DNA of 64,000 nt, from contig NZ_LNXY01000020.1 in the NCBI RefSeq assembly GCF_001467585.1, forward strand, positions 788,904 to 852,903, written 5' to 3'. The translations under genes were made by a program, and so were the position numbers. The DNA comes from Legionella drozanskii LLAP-1. GTDB taxonomy: Bacteria > Pseudomonadota > Gammaproteobacteria > Legionellales > Legionellaceae. The first letter of the stretch is position 1; the number at the start of each line of letters is the position of its first letter. The notes below the pieces were generated by a model, which was not told the DNA's origin, did no database searches, and was given only the letters and a program-made list of their open reading frames with translations. Shown piece after piece: positions 52,261 to 62,395 of the stretch.

Positions 52261-53061
52261 TTAGATGTTTTTCCTTAACTCTTGTAAAACGGCGCGTGCA
52301 TCAGGCTTCACGCCATGCCAAATTAAGAAGGCTTCCGCTGCCTGCTCCACAAGCATGCCCAAACCATCCGCCCCCGCAGTTCTCTGCTCATGAGCCCATT
52401 CTACGAAGGGAGTGGGCGCTTGACGATTGTAGGCGAGGTCATAGCAAAGCGTCGTTGGTTTTAATAGGGAAGGAGCTAAGCCTAATTTCTCTTCGGCTAT
52501 ACTGGCCGAGGTCGCATTGATGATTAAATCAAAATGACCGGCCAACTCGGAGAAAGAACTGCATTTTATTTGCGCAAAATCCGCTTTTAACCGTTTCGCA
52601 TTTTCTTCGCTACGATTAGCAATAACAAGTTCTGCTACTCCTGCCTCCAACAAAGGAGTGATAATTCCTCGCGCAGCGCCACCTGCTCCAAGGAGCAGCA
52701 CGTGTTTTTCCGCCAGATTAAGATAATGGGAAAGATCCCTGATAAATCCAATGCCATCGGTATTATCCGCATGTAATTGCCCATCCTGCATCCAAAGTGT
52801 ATTGACCGCCTTGGCTTGCATAGCTCGAGGTCGAAGCACAGCTGCCATAGCAAACGCTCGTTGCTTGAAGGGAAGCGTAATATTTAACCCCTTCCCTCCT
52901 TGAACAAAAAAATGAGTCACTTGCGCTTCAAAATCATCTTCAGGCACTAAGATTTTTTCATAACTCAATGCGATACCTGTTTGCTCAGCAAACTGCTGAT
53001 GAATAAAAGGCGATAAGCTATGAGCGATGGGATTTCCCATCACTGCAAAACGATTTCTCAT
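52261..53061 (-). CDS. aroE: Shikimate 5-dehydrogenase
   Basis: 266 residues. The substrate-binding NPIAHSLSPFIH loop, the catalytic lysine in NITLPFKQRA, the aspartate in NTDGIGF and the NADP-binding GAGGAARGI are all present. It reduces dehydroshikimate in aromatic amino acid synthesis. Only 2 bases separate it from the pepN stop, so it is transcribed with pepN. Confidence 0.97.
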   Translation of the reverse strand: MRNRFAVMGNPIAHSLSPFIHQQFAEQTGIALSYEKILVPEDDFEAQVTHFFVQGGKGLNITLPFKQRAFAMAAVLRPRAMQAKAVNTLWMQDGQLHADNTDGIGFIRDLSHYLNLAEKHVLLLGAGGAARGIITPLLEAGVAELVIANRSEENAKRLKADFAQIKCSSFSELAGHFDLIINATSASIAEEKLGLAPSLLKPTTLCYDLAYNRQAPTPFVEWAHEQRTAGADGLGMLVEQAAEAFLIWHGVKPDARAVLQELRKNI

Positions 53062-53063
53062 AT

Positions 53064-55646
53064 TTAATCCACCAAACTTTTCTCAACCATTTCGCCTAAA
53101 TCGGGAGATAAATCAAGTGCCGCAAGTTGCTTAAGCTGCTTTTTCATTAACTGTTGCCGAGTCGAATCAAAACGACGCCAACGCGTAAACGGTGTGGCTA
53201 AACGGGCAGCAATTTGTGGATTTATTTTATCCATCTGTTCTAAAATCTCTCGCAAAAAGACATAGCCACTCCCATCAGCGGCATGAAAATGACGCGGATT
53301 TGCTTGACAGAAAGCAGCGATTACCGCACGGACCTTGTTAGGATTTTTCAGGCTAAATGCCGGATGTTTAATTAGAATTTTAACGCGCGCTAAAGTATCC
53401 GTTAATTCACTGCAGGCCTGAATTGAAAACCACTTATCAAGGACCAAGTCATTTTGCGACCATTGGCGATAAAAGTTGTCAATAGCCTGTTCTCTTGCTC
53501 TGCCTTGCGAACAATTATTTAAGGCGGCAAAACTAGCAATTTGATCAGTCATCGTTTTTGCCTTGATAAATTGCTGCTGACAGATGCTTAGCGTGTGGGC
53601 TTCATCCGCTTTCATCATTAGCCCTAGACAAACATTGCGTAGCTTCCTTTTGCCATAGGCTTTAGCGTACATACCATGATCCTCTTCTTGCCAGAGGGTC
53701 AGATACGTCATTTCTAAATCCTCATAAAGATGTTTACCTAATTCAACTCGGAAAAAATCTCGGGCTTTTTCTACCGCATCCACATCAACCGTGGTCAAGG
53801 TAGCGGCTACTTCCTCAAACCCAGGAGGGATAAGTAAATCAGCTCGTAAAGCATAATCAAGGGATTCATCGTCTAAAACATGACGATAAGCGGCAAGTAA
53901 TGATTGAGGAATAGTCCATTCATTGCTTGGGGTATTAAAATAATGATTAATGCAATCCAGAGCTAAGCTCTGGGCGGCATCCCATTTGGCATAACCATCT
54001 GACTCAAATCGTAGCAACGAAAGTAACTCATCTTGGCTTAGCTGGCACTTTAATTTCACTGGAGCAGAAAAATCACGCAATAAGGAAACAATCGGTTTGG
54101 CTGTCAAACCAGAAAAATGAAAGGTTTGTTGCGCTTCTCGCAGCTCCAAGACCTCTTGCTTAAGCGGCAATGATTTGCCTTGTTCATCAAATAAAGCGAT
54201 TCGGATTGGAATGTGAAATGGTTTTTTCTCTTTACATTCCGGCGTTGGGGGGCAAGATTGCGTCAGAGTTAATTTGAGATTACCTGCGTCATAATCGATA
54301 GTTGCTTGAATTTCTGGAGTACCGGCTTGACTATACCAGAGTTTAAACTGCGTCAAATCCACTTTATTGGCATCTTCCATCGCTGCCACAAAATCATCAA
54401 TGGTCACCGCCTGGCCATCATGACGTTTAAAATATAAGTCCATACCCCGGCGAAAACCTTCTTTGCCGAGTAAAGTGTGTTGCATACGAATGACTTCGGC
54501 GCCCTTATTATAAACTGTTGCTGTATAGAAGTTGTTAATTTCTTGATAAGAGTCAGGTCTTACCGGATGCGCCATAGAGCCGGCATCTTCTGGAAATTGG
54601 GTGCTGCGAAGCACCTTCACGTCTGCAATACGATTGACGTCACGCGAATTCATATCGCGTGAAAACTCTTGATCACGAAATACAGTTAATCCTTCCTTCA
54701 AACTTAATTGGAACCAATCACGGCAAGTGACGCGATTCCCTGTCCAATTGTGAAAGTACTCATGGCCGACAACGCCTTCAACATCGGCAAAATCTTGATC
54801 GGTGGCCGTATCCGGTCGCGCAAGAATATATTTGGAATTGAACAGATTTAATCCCTTATTTTCCATCGCTCCCATATTAAAATCACTGACTGCAACAATC
54901 ATATAGATGTTTAAATCATATTCTCGACCATAAACTTCCTCATCCCAGCGCATTGCATTTTTCACAGACTCCATTGCATGGGTGCATTTGTCTTCATTAC
55001 CCGGTTCCACGTAAATCCGTAAATCCACTACTTTACCTGAGCAGGTAGTGAATTTATCTTGGACACAAGCGAGGTCACCAGCAACCAAAGCAAATAAATA
55101 AGAGGGCTTTTTGAAAGGATCTTCCCATTTGACCCAATGACGACCATGGTCTAAATCGCCAGAATCAATTAAGTTTCCATTAGAAAGAAGTATGGGATAC
55201 TTGGTTTTGTCCGCAGCAATACGCGTTGTATACGTTGCTAAAACATCAGGTCTGTCGAGATAAAAAGTGATTCTGCGAAATCCCTCAGCCTCACACTGCG
55301 TACAAAAAAGTTGCTGAGAACGATAAAGACCAGACAATTGCGTGTTATCTTGCGGACGAATGCGCGTGACCACTTCGAGGGTGAAGTTATCTGGGCAATT
55401 TCCGATAATTAGGTCATCTTTCTCTAAATGATAGTCATTTTTAGAAAGTTGTTTGTCATTCATCGTTATGCTGATAAGCTCTAATTCATCACCATAAAGA
55501 TGTAAGTCGCCGGCACGTTGACGATGTAATCGCATGCGATTTTTAACTAAAGCATGGTCATCATGCAAATCAAAATCCAGATCGATAGTGTCTACAAGAA
55601 AACTTGGAGACTGGTAATCTTTGCGATAAGTGGTTTGTTCTGGCAT
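53064..55646 (-). CDS. pepN: Aminopeptidase N (M1 family)
   Basis: 860 residues, near the 870 of E. coli PepN. The exopeptidase motif GAMENKG is followed by the zinc site HEYFH (295-299), with the third ligand Glu318 exactly 18 residues later. The C-terminal helical domain is complete. It is a cytoplasmic broad-specificity aminopeptidase that trims peptides, fitting a peptide-consuming organism with a POT transporter nearby. It is divergent from prkA, sharing the 125-base promoter gap, and is followed by aroE. Confidence 0.97.
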   Translation of the reverse strand: MPEQTTYRKDYQSPSFLVDTIDLDFDLHDDHALVKNRMRLHRQRAGDLHLYGDELELISITMNDKQLSKNDYHLEKDDLIIGNCPDNFTLEVVTRIRPQDNTQLSGLYRSQQLFCTQCEAEGFRRITFYLDRPDVLATYTTRIAADKTKYPILLSNGNLIDSGDLDHGRHWVKWEDPFKKPSYLFALVAGDLACVQDKFTTCSGKVVDLRIYVEPGNEDKCTHAMESVKNAMRWDEEVYGREYDLNIYMIVAVSDFNMGAMENKGLNLFNSKYILARPDTATDQDFADVEGVVGHEYFHNWTGNRVTCRDWFQLSLKEGLTVFRDQEFSRDMNSRDVNRIADVKVLRSTQFPEDAGSMAHPVRPDSYQEINNFYTATVYNKGAEVIRMQHTLLGKEGFRRGMDLYFKRHDGQAVTIDDFVAAMEDANKVDLTQFKLWYSQAGTPEIQATIDYDAGNLKLTLTQSCPPTPECKEKKPFHIPIRIALFDEQGKSLPLKQEVLELREAQQTFHFSGLTAKPIVSLLRDFSAPVKLKCQLSQDELLSLLRFESDGYAKWDAAQSLALDCINHYFNTPSNEWTIPQSLLAAYRHVLDDESLDYALRADLLIPPGFEEVAATLTTVDVDAVEKARDFFRVELGKHLYEDLEMTYLTLWQEEDHGMYAKAYGKRKLRNVCLGLMMKADEAHTLSICQQQFIKAKTMTDQIASFAALNNCSQGRAREQAIDNFYRQWSQNDLVLDKWFSIQACSELTDTLARVKILIKHPAFSLKNPNKVRAVIAAFCQANPRHFHAADGSGYVFLREILEQMDKINPQIAARLATPFTRWRRFDSTRQQLMKKQLKQLAALDLSPDLGEMVEKSLVD

Positions 55647-55771
55647 AAACTTTGCTCCTGTATCTGAAAGGGCTTACAACTTTAACGTTTAATACTATAC
55701 TAATCAGAGAAATACAAAAAGAATCAAAGAATAGCGTGCCCAGCGCTAGACATAAGTAAAGGGGATGGCTT

Positions 55772-57703
55772 ATGAACACAAATGAATTTTTGGCGAATTA
55801 TACAAAACGCTTTGTTGATGATAAAGCGGAAGAATTAAGTCTGGATGAATACCTAGAATTGTGTCGTAGTGATCCTTCTGCCTATGCGAACCCTGCTGAA
55901 CGCTTATTAATGGCGATTGGCGAACCAGAAATGATTGATACTCGCCATGATCCAATACTTTCCCGTATTTTTTCTAATAAAGTCATGCCGCGCTATCCTG
56001 TTTTTAATGAATTTTATGGCATGGAAGAACCTATCGAACAGATTGTTGGTTTTTTAAAACATGCAGCTCAAGGTCTAGAAGAAACCAAACAAGTCCTTTA
56101 TTTGCTCGGTCCAGTGGGGGGCGGTAAATCATCGCTAGCGGAAAAGTTAAAAGATTTAATGGAAAAAGTTCCCTTCTACGCGATCAAAGGCTCACCCGTC
56201 TTTGATTCCCCGCTTTCTTTATTTAATCCGGATGAAGACGGCGAATTGTTACTTGAGCGCTTTAATATCCCAACCAGGCATTTACGTTATGCCATATCGC
56301 CCTGGGCTGTTAAACGTTTACACGAATACAACGGCGACATTAGCCAGTTTCGTGTGATCAAAGTTAAACCGTCACGCATGAAGCAAATTGCTATCGCCAA
56401 AACGGAACCGGGAGATGAAAATAATCAGGATATTTCTTCTCTAGTCGGCAAAGTCGATATTCGTAAATTGGAAGAGTTTTCTCAAGATGACCCCGATGCC
56501 TATAGTTATTCCGGAGGGTTATGCCGCGCAAACCGCGGTATGCTTGAATTCGTTGAAATGTTCAAAGCACCAATCAAAGTCTTGCATCCACTATTAACCG
56601 CTACCCAAGAAGGTAACTATAACGCGACAGAAGGCTTATCAGGCTTACCCTTTGAAGGGATTATCGTTGCCCACTCTAACGAATCAGAATGGCAAACGTT
56701 CCGTAATAATAAAAACAACGAAGCCTTCATTGACCGTATTAACATTGTTAAAGTACCTTATTGTCTACGTGCTAGTGAAGAATTGCGCATCTACCAAAAA
56801 TTACTGGATAACAGCTCGCTGAAAGAGGCATCCTGCGCACCCGGTACCCTGGATATGCTTGCCCAATTTTCAGTATTAACCCGTTTAAAAGAGCCACAAA
56901 ACTCAAGCATTTATTCCAAAATGCGTGTTTATAATGGTGAATCATTAAAAGATACCGACCCCAAAGCAAAATCCTATCAAGAATACCGTGATTTTGCCGG
57001 TGTTGATGAAGGAATGAGCGGCATATCAACTCGTTTTGCTTTCAAAATTTTATCGAAGGTTTTCAACTTTGATCATTCTGAGGTTGCCGCTAACCCGGTT
57101 CATTTGCTCTATGTGTTAGAGCGTCAAGTTGAACAAGAGCAATTCCCACAAGAATTACATGAAAAATATTTAACGTTTATCAAAGAGCATTTAACACCGA
57201 GATACGTTGATCTCATTGGCAAAGAAATTCAAACCGCCTATCTTGAGTCTTACTCAGAGTATGGTCAAAACATTTTTGACCGCTACATTACTTATGCGGA
57301 TTTTTGGATTCAAGACCAAGATTATCGCGATCCGGATACTGGCGAAATCTTTGATCGCCCATCACTTAATTTAGAGCTAGAAAAAATAGAAAAACCAGCA
57401 GGAATATCCAATCCCAAGGATTTTCGTAATGAAGTGGTGAATTTTGTACTCAGAGCTCGAGCCAATAATCATGGTAAAAATCCGGTGTGGAATAGCTATG
57501 AAAAATTAAAATCGGTCATTGAGAAAAAAATGTTTACCAATACCGAAGACTTATTACCTGTGATTTCTTTTAATGCCAAAGCGTCTGAAGACGATAAGAA
57601 GAAGCATGAAGAATTCATTGCGCGAATGGTCGATAAAGGCTATACCCGTAAACAAGTCAGGCTATTGTGCGAATGGTACCTACGGGTTAGAAAATCACAA
57701 TAA
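55772..57703 (+). CDS. prkA: PrkA-type serine protein kinase (YeaG)
   Basis: 643 residues, equal to E. coli YeaG (about 644). The N-terminal AAA+ module has Walker A GPVGGGKSS with Lys119, and the C-terminal part is the PrkA kinase-like domain. The conserved blocks SGGLCRANRGMLEFVEMFK (near 250) and HSNESEWQTFRNN are present. An AAGGGG ribosome site precedes the ATG. YeaG is induced by nitrogen starvation and stationary phase in enterobacteria. It heads the three-gene unit with yeaH and spoVR. Confidence 0.96.
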   Translation: MNTNEFLANYTKRFVDDKAEELSLDEYLELCRSDPSAYANPAERLLMAIGEPEMIDTRHDPILSRIFSNKVMPRYPVFNEFYGMEEPIEQIVGFLKHAAQGLEETKQVLYLLGPVGGGKSSLAEKLKDLMEKVPFYAIKGSPVFDSPLSLFNPDEDGELLLERFNIPTRHLRYAISPWAVKRLHEYNGDISQFRVIKVKPSRMKQIAIAKTEPGDENNQDISSLVGKVDIRKLEEFSQDDPDAYSYSGGLCRANRGMLEFVEMFKAPIKVLHPLLTATQEGNYNATEGLSGLPFEGIIVAHSNESEWQTFRNNKNNEAFIDRINIVKVPYCLRASEELRIYQKLLDNSSLKEASCAPGTLDMLAQFSVLTRLKEPQNSSIYSKMRVYNGESLKDTDPKAKSYQEYRDFAGVDEGMSGISTRFAFKILSKVFNFDHSEVAANPVHLLYVLERQVEQEQFPQELHEKYLTFIKEHLTPRYVDLIGKEIQTAYLESYSEYGQNIFDRYITYADFWIQDQDYRDPDTGEIFDRPSLNLELEKIEKPAGISNPKDFRNEVVNFVLRARANNHGKNPVWNSYEKLKSVIEKKMFTNTEDLLPVISFNAKASEDDKKKHEEFIARMVDKGYTRKQVRLLCEWYLRVRKSQ

Positions 57704-57747
57704 TCACCTCACTGACTTTAGCGGGCGCTGAATAAGGACGGATTTTT

Positions 57748-59010
57748 ATGTCGCAACTGATAGATAGACGGCAGAATGCAGGTAAGAAAAGCACAGTCAA
57801 TCGCCAACGCTTCCTGCGCCGTTACAAAAGTCAAATCAAACGCGCAGTATCCGATGCAGTAGGTAAACGTAGTATTACGGAAATTGATCAAGGGGAACAA
57901 ATTAGTATCCCTGCCAAGGATATCTCTGAACCCCGGTTTCACCGTGGTCAGGGAGGGCGAATTGAGCGTATTTTACCGGGCAACGATGAGTTTATAACAG
58001 GCGATCGAATCAAGCGTCCCTCTAATGGCAACGGTGGTAGCGGCAGTCAGGCCAGTGACACAGGCGAAGGAGAAGATGACTTTGTTTTCGAACTATCGCG
58101 CGAAGAATTCCTTGAATTATATTTTGAAGACTTAGAGCTTCCTGATTTGATAAAAAAAGAATTAGCACGCCTCACCACTTTTAAAACTGTGCGAGCAGGA
58201 GTTAGCACCAGCGGTATTCCTGCCAATATCAATGTTGTTCGCTCCATGCGTCAAGCTGCAGGAAGACGAATGGCTTTAGCTTCTCCTTATAAACGACAAT
58301 TACGCGAAGCCGAGGAAGAGTTAAAACAACTCGAAGTCTCACCCAGCCCCGACAAAGTGGATTTATTGCGTTTACAACGAGACATTGAATTTTTGAAAAA
58401 GAAAATCAAAACCGTGCCTTTTATCGACACGATCGATCTTCGTTACAATAACCGCATTCGCATTCCAGCCCCATCAACTCAAGCTGTAATGTTTTGTGTC
58501 ATGGACGTATCAGGTTCGATGGATGAGGCAAAAAAGGATGTGGCCAAACGCTTTTTTATTTTGCTCTATCTTTTTCTTACCAAAAACTATGAAAAAATCG
58601 AGCTGGTTTTTATTCGCCACCATACATCGGCAAAAGAAGTCAATGAAGAAGAATTTTTCTATTCTCGTGAAACGGGTGGAACAGTCGTCTCGAGCGCTCT
58701 GGAATTATTGCATAACATTATCGAAGCTCGCTACCCACCAGCATCGTGGAATATTTACGTTGCTCAAGCATCGGATGGTGATAATTGGAATGCGGACTCC
58801 CCGTATTGCCAAGAACTCTTGCAAGAAAAAATTATGCCTTTGCTGCAATATTTTGCCTATATCGAAATTATGCCTCGTCACCACCAAAGCCTATGGGAAG
58901 TTTACCAGCAAGTGAAAAATAACTATCCAAATTTCGCTATGGAAAATATTGATAATGTCTCTGATATTTATCCTGTGTTTCGCGAATTATTCAAAAGGAA
59001 GACGGCATGA
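57748..59010 (+). CDS. yeaH: YeaH/DUF444 von Willebrand-like protein
   Basis: 420 residues, E. coli YeaH has about 427. A basic N-terminal stretch and a Gly/Ser/Asp-rich linker (about 92-108) precede the VWA-type domain, whose MIDAS reads DVSGS with Asp253, Ser255 and Ser257, then the family's [18 protein letters not shown] stretch. Biochemical role is unknown; it is always found with prkA and usually spoVR. Its stop overlaps the spoVR start as ATGA. Confidence 0.95.
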   Translation: MSQLIDRRQNAGKKSTVNRQRFLRRYKSQIKRAVSDAVGKRSITEIDQGEQISIPAKDISEPRFHRGQGGRIERILPGNDEFITGDRIKRPSNGNGGSGSQASDTGEGEDDFVFELSREEFLELYFEDLELPDLIKKELARLTTFKTVRAGVSTSGIPANINVVRSMRQAAGRRMALASPYKRQLREAEEELKQLEVSPSPDKVDLLRLQRDIEFLKKKIKTVPFIDTIDLRYNNRIRIPAPSTQAVMFCVMDVSGSMDEAKKDVAKRFFILLYLFLTKNYEKIELVFIRHHTSAKEVNEEEFFYSRETGGTVVSSALELLHNIIEARYPPASWNIYVAQASDGDNWNADSPYCQELLQEKIMPLLQYFAYIEIMPRHHQSLWEVYQQVKNNYPNFAMENIDNVSDIYPVFRELFKRKTA

Positions 59011-60542
59011 GGAGAAAGAAACCTTTATCGACTGGTGCTGAGTGGACGTTCGAGCTTATTCAAGCCTATGATAAAGAAATTGCAGAGCTAGCAAAAGATT
59101 TCAAATTAGATACTTATCCTAATCAGATTGAAATTATCTCAGCTGAGCAGATGATGGACGCCTATGCCTCGGTGGGTATGCCAATTGGATATCATCACTG
59201 GTCATTCGGCAAACATTTTGTGGGGGTCGAGAAAAGTTATAAACGCGGACAAATGGGTTTAGCTTACGAATTAGTTATTAACTCTAATCCCTGTATTTCC
59301 TATCTCATGGAAGAAAATACTATGGCGATGCAAGCTTTAGTCATCGCCCATGCTTGCTATGGCCATAATTCTTTTTTTAAAAACAATTATCTTTTTAAAA
59401 TGTGGACCTCCGCGGATGCCATCATTGATTATTTGGTTTTTGCAAGAAATTATATTAGTGAATGCGAAGAACGCTTTGGTATTGATGAGGTAGAAACAAT
59501 TCTCGATGCCTGCCATGCCTTAATGAATTATGGAGTCGACCGCTACAAACACCCTACCAGTTTATCCATGCAGGAAGAAAAAATTCGCCAGCAAAATCGT
59601 GAGATTTATTTGCAATCACAGGTTAATGAGTTGTGGCGTACTATTCCTCAAGGCAAGCATGTGGATGAAAATGGGCATAAAAAACGCTTTCCAGAAGAGC
59701 CACAAGAAAACATCCTTTATTTTATTGAAAAAAATGCTCCTCTATTAGAATCTTGGCAACGTGAACTTGTGCGAATCGTCCGCAAAATAGCTCAATATTT
59801 TTATCCTCAAGGTCAAACTAAAGTGATGAACGAGGGTTGGGCTTGTTTTTGGCACTATACCCTTTTGCATGGGCTTTATGATAAGGGACTAGTCACTGAT
59901 GAATTTATGTTGGAAGTACTGCAAAGTCATACCAATGTAATTATGCAACCTTCCTTTAATAGTCCTTATTTTAATGGCATCAATCCTTACACCTTAGGCT
60001 ACCATATGATGCAGGACATTAAACGCATTTGCGAAAATCCAAGCGAGGAAGATAAGCATTGGTTCCCTTATTTAGCAAATACTGATTGGCTTACTAGTCT
60101 TGATCTTGCTATGCGCAATTTTAAGGATGAGAGTTTTATCGCCCAATATTTATCACCACGATTAATAAGGGATTTGAAGTTATTTTATATTGTCGATGAC
60201 GATAAAAATCCGGATTTAATGGTGGGGGCTATCCATGATGAGCATGGCTATCAAACCATACGTGAATCCTTGTCGCGGCAATACAATCTCGGTTATCTCG
60301 AACCTGATATCCAAGTGTATTCGGTAGATGTAGAAGGCGATCGTTCTTTAATGTTGCAATACGCCCAACATAATCGCGTACCCCTAGGCACAAATACTCA
60401 AGAAGTGCTAAAACATCTTTATACCTTATGGAAATTCCCAGTGACTCTACAAGCAGTAGACCTACAAGGGCAAATTACTGGCGAATACCATTGCCCCGCC
60501 TTGCCGTCCAGGAAACCGACGGCGAAAGATACGCCTACTTAA
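59007..60542 (+). CDS. spoVR: SpoVR family protein (YcgB)
   Basis: 511 residues, the length of E. coli YcgB. The family is named after a Bacillus spore-cortex gene but is widespread in organisms that do not sporulate, as here. Conserved runs such as [15 protein letters not shown] and [14 protein letters not shown] are intact; the latter contains the His/Trp/Glu residues typical of the family. Function is unknown. It is translationally coupled to yeaH and completes the stress module. Confidence 0.95.
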   Translation: MRRKKPLSTGAEWTFELIQAYDKEIAELAKDFKLDTYPNQIEIISAEQMMDAYASVGMPIGYHHWSFGKHFVGVEKSYKRGQMGLAYELVINSNPCISYLMEENTMAMQALVIAHACYGHNSFFKNNYLFKMWTSADAIIDYLVFARNYISECEERFGIDEVETILDACHALMNYGVDRYKHPTSLSMQEEKIRQQNREIYLQSQVNELWRTIPQGKHVDENGHKKRFPEEPQENILYFIEKNAPLLESWQRELVRIVRKIAQYFYPQGQTKVMNEGWACFWHYTLLHGLYDKGLVTDEFMLEVLQSHTNVIMQPSFNSPYFNGINPYTLGYHMMQDIKRICENPSEEDKHWFPYLANTDWLTSLDLAMRNFKDESFIAQYLSPRLIRDLKLFYIVDDDKNPDLMVGAIHDEHGYQTIRESLSRQYNLGYLEPDIQVYSVDVEGDRSLMLQYAQHNRVPLGTNTQEVLKHLYTLWKFPVTLQAVDLQGQITGEYHCPALPSRKPTAKDTPT

Positions 60543-60596
60543 TTTGGCGTATCAAGCAAACCGTAGCTGGAGGCCAGGGCCTTGGACCAACTTACA

Positions 60597-60935
60597 TTAA
60601 TTAAGCAGTAGATCATCCACAACTTCTAAACAAAGCTCGTCGTACTGCTCCAAATCCTGGTTTTCTTGACGAATAGCTTGCATTTGGTAAATGGTTTCTT
60701 TGATTTCGATAGGCAAGTTTTCATCAGGTTCGTGCTCGCCCGGCCATGCTGCGTCACGAGTTGCTTTATCAGGCCAGCGTGAATAAGCTACCCAAAGCCC
60801 ATCCTCACCTTTATGTAAACAGCAACCAATTGCACCGCGATGTTTTACAAAATAATTAACAATCGTACGCCAATACTGCTCATAACTTTTCTCTTGTTGC
60901 GGTTTCAATTTGAAACGATAAATGACTGCGAACAT
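60597..60935 (-). CDS. Small ABM-like (antibiotic biosynthesis monooxygenase fold) protein
   Basis: 112 residues from the ATG at 60935; the open frame extends ten codons further, but GGGAAGG just upstream and the N-terminus MFAVIYRFKLKPQQE favour this start. The ferredoxin-like dimeric alpha/beta fold is indicated by FAVIYRFKLKPQ, GAIGCCLHKGEDGLWVAYSRW (pattern GxxGxxLH) and the Trp/Pro-rich middle. Most ABM proteins are small dimers of undefined substrate. It is convergent with spoVR; a decayed GTTGG hairpin-like sequence lies between them. Confidence 0.75.
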   Translation of the reverse strand: MFAVIYRFKLKPQQEKSYEQYWRTIVNYFVKHRGAIGCCLHKGEDGLWVAYSRWPDKATRDAAWPGEHEPDENLPIEIKETIYQMQAIRQENQDLEQYDELCLEVVDDLLLN

Positions 60936-61013
60936 AACCTTCCCTTGTTGTATCCTCATTTTCACCTATATCCGCACGGCCTCAAAAAAATGAGGCCTGA
61001 AGCGCAGTGCTAT

Positions 61014-62210
61014 TTACTTAGCTAACTCAATGGTGAATGCTAAAGCTAATTTAGTGAAATTGACCAAGTGTTCGGTATTCAATAAGCTCATCGTATCTGC
61101 GCCAGTATGGATGTAGGGATTATGATCGGCAAAACTGGTTTCACAAGGGAAAGCAGCCGGAATACCTGCAGCCATCCATGAAGCGTGATCACTGCAGCCA
61201 TAACCGCATTTTGAATAGGCGACGGGGACCTTGATGTAGGTTTGGATTAACTCTGCCAAAAAACCACTCAACTGCGGGTCAGTATAATCACGGAAAATCC
61301 ACATTGTAGGGTCTGTATCATCACTGCGATAGCCTGTCATATCAAATTGGATAGCTGCTTTCACAGGAATTTTTTTATCCATGAAATCTTGAACAACAAA
61401 CTGGGAACCAACTAAACCGCGCTCCTCAGCAGCATACCAAACGATATAGATAGGGTGTTTAAACTTCGTTTGCGATGCTAATAAAATACGGGTCATTTCC
61501 AGAATAGTTGCTGAACCACTGGCATCATCACCCGCGCCTGGCATGCGACCGTCCAAAGTATCCATATGAGCACCGATAACAATAGCCGGTTCCTTGTTGT
61601 CTTTGCCAATCACGGTGACTAATGAAGGTTGACTATATCTAGTACCTGTAGCCACAAAATAAGTTTCAGTATCTTGACGACCATATTCCATAGCCAAATG
61701 CTCAAACTGCGATTTCAACCATTCTGCTGCTTCTACGCCAGTCGGTTGTGACGCAGATCGATTGTAATAGCTCGTTAAATGAGTCAGCGTTTGCCAGATA
61801 ATAGCAGCGTCAATTTTGGATAAGGCTTTATTAACAGTAGCTTTATGCTGGATTTTATAGCCTTGCTCTGATTTAACCAGTGTTTTAACATCAGGCTTTA
61901 ATAGCAGTTTAGTTGCCAGCTGCTGCTTTTTGGTTAGCTCAAGCCTTGCAAAATGATGGCTGAGATTCACGAATCGCCCACAGCCAGCCTGGTCCGCTAA
62001 TAAGGCTAATGGATTGATCTCGCTTGAGGGTAGTTCGATGATTTTAAACTCACCGTTCTCCGCAAGTACGGGATAAGTTTGAGATAATTTTGCTGCTAAA
62101 CATTGAGGTAATTGTATCTGCTCTATAGGTGGTGTTTGGGCAGAGACTAGAGGGCTTAATGCCATGAGCAAACCACTAGCAAGGTATCTTAGCCTAAGAA
62201 AACAAAACAT
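61014..62210 (-). CDS. lapA: Secreted M28 zinc aminopeptidase (LapA-like)
   Basis: 398 residues. A signal peptide is expected to end after VSA at residue 24, then a propeptide of roughly 100 residues and the M28 catalytic domain. The metal and catalytic residues are His215 (GAHMD), Asp229 (GAGDDASGS), Glu262-Glu263 (AAEERG), Asp290 and His368 (YIHTG). Cys335 and Cys339 correspond to a disulphide found in Vibrio and Aeromonas enzymes. It resembles the type II-secreted leucine/phenylalanine aminopeptidases LapA and LapB of L. pneumophila; the LapA name is my best guess, as position near spoVR is consistent. A GGAGAAAAG ribosome site precedes the ATG. Confidence 0.88.
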   Translation of the reverse strand: MFCFLRLRYLASGLLMALSPLVSAQTPPIEQIQLPQCLAAKLSQTYPVLAENGEFKIIELPSSEINPLALLADQAGCGRFVNLSHHFARLELTKKQQLATKLLLKPDVKTLVKSEQGYKIQHKATVNKALSKIDAAIIWQTLTHLTSYYNRSASQPTGVEAAEWLKSQFEHLAMEYGRQDTETYFVATGTRYSQPSLVTVIGKDNKEPAIVIGAHMDTLDGRMPGAGDDASGSATILEMTRILLASQTKFKHPIYIVWYAAEERGLVGSQFVVQDFMDKKIPVKAAIQFDMTGYRSDDTDPTMWIFRDYTDPQLSGFLAELIQTYIKVPVAYSKCGYGCSDHASWMAAGIPAAFPCETSFADHNPYIHTGADTMSLLNTEHLVNFTKLALAFTIELAK

Positions 62211-62331
62211 CTTTTCTCCAGAAAAGGGATAAAAATTTGCACTGATAGTACACGAGAATGAAAAGGATGCAATATTAAATGCTTGGTTGCACCCTCGCTC
62301 AGCATTACATGGCGGTCGGGTAAAAAAAAGA

Positions 62332-62352
62332 TTGGGGGGAGCCTAGGCCCAA
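62332..62352. repeat. Degenerate GTTGGG-type palindrome
   Basis: TTGGG (62333-62337) and CCCAA (62348-62352) flank GCCTAGGC, itself palindromic. It resembles the 4756-4773 element and lies in the 185-base gap between the aminopeptidase and the glycosyltransferase, which holds no gene. Confidence 0.4.
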
Positions 62353-62395
62353 CTCTATTTTTTGACCGGGGGCTAATAGTGTTATTTCAGGATTA

